From Saccharopolyspora erythraea NRRL 2338 (GTDB lineage Bacteria > Actinomycetota > Actinomycetes > Mycobacteriales > Pseudonocardiaceae), in the NCBI RefSeq assembly GCF_000062885.1, contig NC_009142.1, positions 6,375,584-6,439,583 of the forward strand: a DNA stretch of 64,000 nt, written 5' to 3'. Each line of letters starts with the position of its first letter. The first letter of the stretch is position 1. The notes under the pieces are model-generated. The model was given only the letters and a program-made list of their open reading frames with translations. It was not told where the DNA came from and did not search any database. Shown piece by piece: positions 62,802-64,000 of this stretch. Both the position numbers and the translations under genes were made by a program.

Positions 62802-64000
62802 ATGCCCACCAACCTCGCCGGCCACCTGGCCCAGCCGGACCCCGCCCCGGTCATCTCGCCACCCGCACTGCTCCAGCGCATCGTCATGCCGCGCACCACC
62901 GACCCGATGGACGTGCGCGCGCTCTACTTCGACGAGTCCCCGCCGCCGGCCCGCATCGCCCGCGGCAAGCACCTGCGCGCGGTCGGCGCGCCCGCGCGCA
63001 ACGCCCGCCCGCTCTCCCGCAGCTCGGTCCACGTGCGGGAGCGCAGCACGGTGTCGTTCTCGGCCTACTTCAACGCCTTCCCGGCCGGCTACTGGCGCCG
63101 GTGGACCACGATCACCGCGATCCGGCTGAACCTGATGCTGGAGGGCCCCGGCCGGGTGGACGTCTACCGGTCGCGGGCCGACGGCGGCCGGGTGCACGTG
63201 CGCAGCGCACCGTTCGACGCACCCGGCGCGCACGAGCTCAACCTGATCCTGGAGCTCGGCCCGTTCGAGGACGGCGGCTGGTACTGGTTCGACGTCACCA
63301 CCGAGGACGAGCCGGTGGTGCTGCACTCCGGCGGCTGGTACGCGCTGGTGCCACCGCCCGGACGGGCGTCGGTCGCGCTGGGCATGCCGACGTTCAACCG
63401 CCCCGCCGACTGCGTGGCCACGCTGCGCGCGATCGCCGGGGACGAGATGCTGCGCGAGGTCGTGACCGCGCTGATCATCCCGGACCAGGGCGCGGACAAG
63501 GTCTGCGACCAGGAGGGCTTCGGCGAGGTGCGGGAGGTGCTCGGCGACCGGCTGCGGATCGTCGACCAGCCCAACCTCGGCGGCTCCGGCGGCTACGCGC
63601 GCATCATGTACGAGGCGCTGACCACGACCGACTGCGAGCAGATCCTGTTCATGGACGACGACGTCCAGCTCGAACCGGACACGATCCTGCGGGCGCTGGC
63701 GTTCTCCCGCTTCGCCCGCCAGCCGATGCTGGTCGGCGGCCAGATGCTCAACCTGCCCGCGCGCTCGCAGCTGCACGTGATGGGCGAGATCGTCGACCGC
63801 GGCGGGTTCGGGTGGCGGCACCACCCCGACACCGACACCGACCACGACTTCGCCGAGCAGCCGCTGCGGCACACGCCATGGCTGCACAAGCGCGTCGACG
63901 TCGACTACAACGCCTGGTGGATGTGCATGATCCCGCGGGCGGTCGCCGAGCGGATCGGGCTGCCGCTGCCGCTGTTCATCAAGTGGGACGACGTGGAGTA
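62802..64000 (+). CDS. glfT2: Galactofuranosyltransferase GlfT2, N-terminal part (runs off the right edge)
   Basis: Bifunctional beta-(1-5)/(1-6) UDP-galactofuranosyltransferase of arabinogalactan synthesis. About 400 residues are visible: YFNAFPAGYWRRWTTITAIR, FEDGGWYWFDVTTEDEPVVL, MPTFNRPADCVATLRAI, IPDQGADKVCDQEGFGEV, DQPNLGGSGGYARIMYEALT, QILFMDDDVQLEPDT, GGQMLNLPARSQLHVMGEIV and LFIKWDDVEY at the edge. These follow mycobacterial GlfT2 block by block. Start ATG 62802 (or 62766, in frame, no SD). It follows the paralogue by ~100 nt, probably in one operon. Confidence 0.9.
   Translation, partial: MPTNLAGHLAQPDPAPVISPPALLQRIVMPRTTDPMDVRALYFDESPPPARIARGKHLRAVGAPARNARPLSRSSVHVRERSTVSFSAYFNAFPAGYWRRWTTITAIRLNLMLEGPGRVDVYRSRADGGRVHVRSAPFDAPGAHELNLILELGPFEDGGWYWFDVTTEDEPVVLHSGGWYALVPPPGRASVALGMPTFNRPADCVATLRAIAGDEMLREVVTALIIPDQGADKVCDQEGFGEVREVLGDRLRIVDQPNLGGSGGYARIMYEALTTTDCEQILFMDDDVQLEPDTILRALAFSRFARQPMLVGGQMLNLPARSQLHVMGEIVDRGGFGWRHHPDTDTDHDFAEQPLRHTPWLHKRVDVDYNAWWMCMIPRAVAERIGLPLPLFIKWDDVE

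Overview
This is a high-GC actinobacterial chromosome segment, very probably from Pseudonocardiales and plausibly Saccharopolyspora (inference from gene content only). Two pieces of evidence support this. The right edge carries tandem galactofuranosyltransferase genes of the GlfT2 type, which make arabinogalactan. The regulators, SigF/RsbW pair and GTG/TTG start usage are typical of the group. There are no tRNA or rRNA genes, no insertion sequence, no CRISPR array and no prophage that I can see. Most of the window is ordinary chromosomal housekeeping broken up by regulators facing the genes they probably control.

Left part (1-16 kb). A pyruvate dehydrogenase operon reads leftward (lpdA, pdhA, pdhB, pdhC; pdhC is cut by the window edge). 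It is followed by an MFS transporter and a PucR regulator, a GntR regulator, a 48-aa membrane peptide, and a LigC-like ATP-dependent DNA ligase. A DsbA-VKOR pair serves oxidative protein folding outside the membrane. An RsbW-SigF module has a textbook self-recognised promoter. An M23 peptidase follows, then a TauE-type transporter preceded by a short leader peptide of the sulfur-attenuator type.

Middle (16-39 kb). An envelope-sugar group holds a UDP-sulfoquinovose synthase, a GtrA protein, a giant fusion of a GT-C membrane glycosyltransferase with a GT2 synthase, and a sugar epimerase. Next is a three-gene operon that is the split bacterial counterpart of the tomato Tm-1 protein. An acyl-CoA dehydrogenase and its TetR regulator share a perfect operator. 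A tandem glycine riboswitch drives gcvT-glyA, with an amino acid permease next door. leuA has a structured leader. Further on are a GntR regulator, a LysR/MFS divergent pair and a DedA protein. Remnants of type VII secretion genes lie beside leuA.

Right part (39-64 kb). The most interesting locus is a retron-type reverse transcriptase (39575-40876). Upstream it carries an unannotated 200-nt region (40896-41095) bounded by a 20-bp inverted repeat and packed with hairpins, which looks like a retron msr-msd RNA. Beyond it are a PBP4-type carboxypeptidase, a frameshifted lipoprotein, a LysE/Lrp divergent pair, decayed gene fragments, tesB and pyk. Then come a TetR/SnoaL pair with a perfect operator, an L,D-transpeptidase, a large LuxR-type ATPase regulator, a transglycosylase-like protein and a HelD-family RNA polymerase recycling ATPase. 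A large nested palindromic element, an IclR/ACS-transporter divergent pair and two GlfT2-family genes finish the window.

How they work together: many units are regulator-target pairs on opposite strands (LysR/MFS, Lrp/LysE, TetR/acyl-CoA dehydrogenase, IclR/ACS transporter). Several operons end in strong hairpin terminators, some sharing a repeated arm sequence. All functions are inferred from sequence read by eye; no database search was run.
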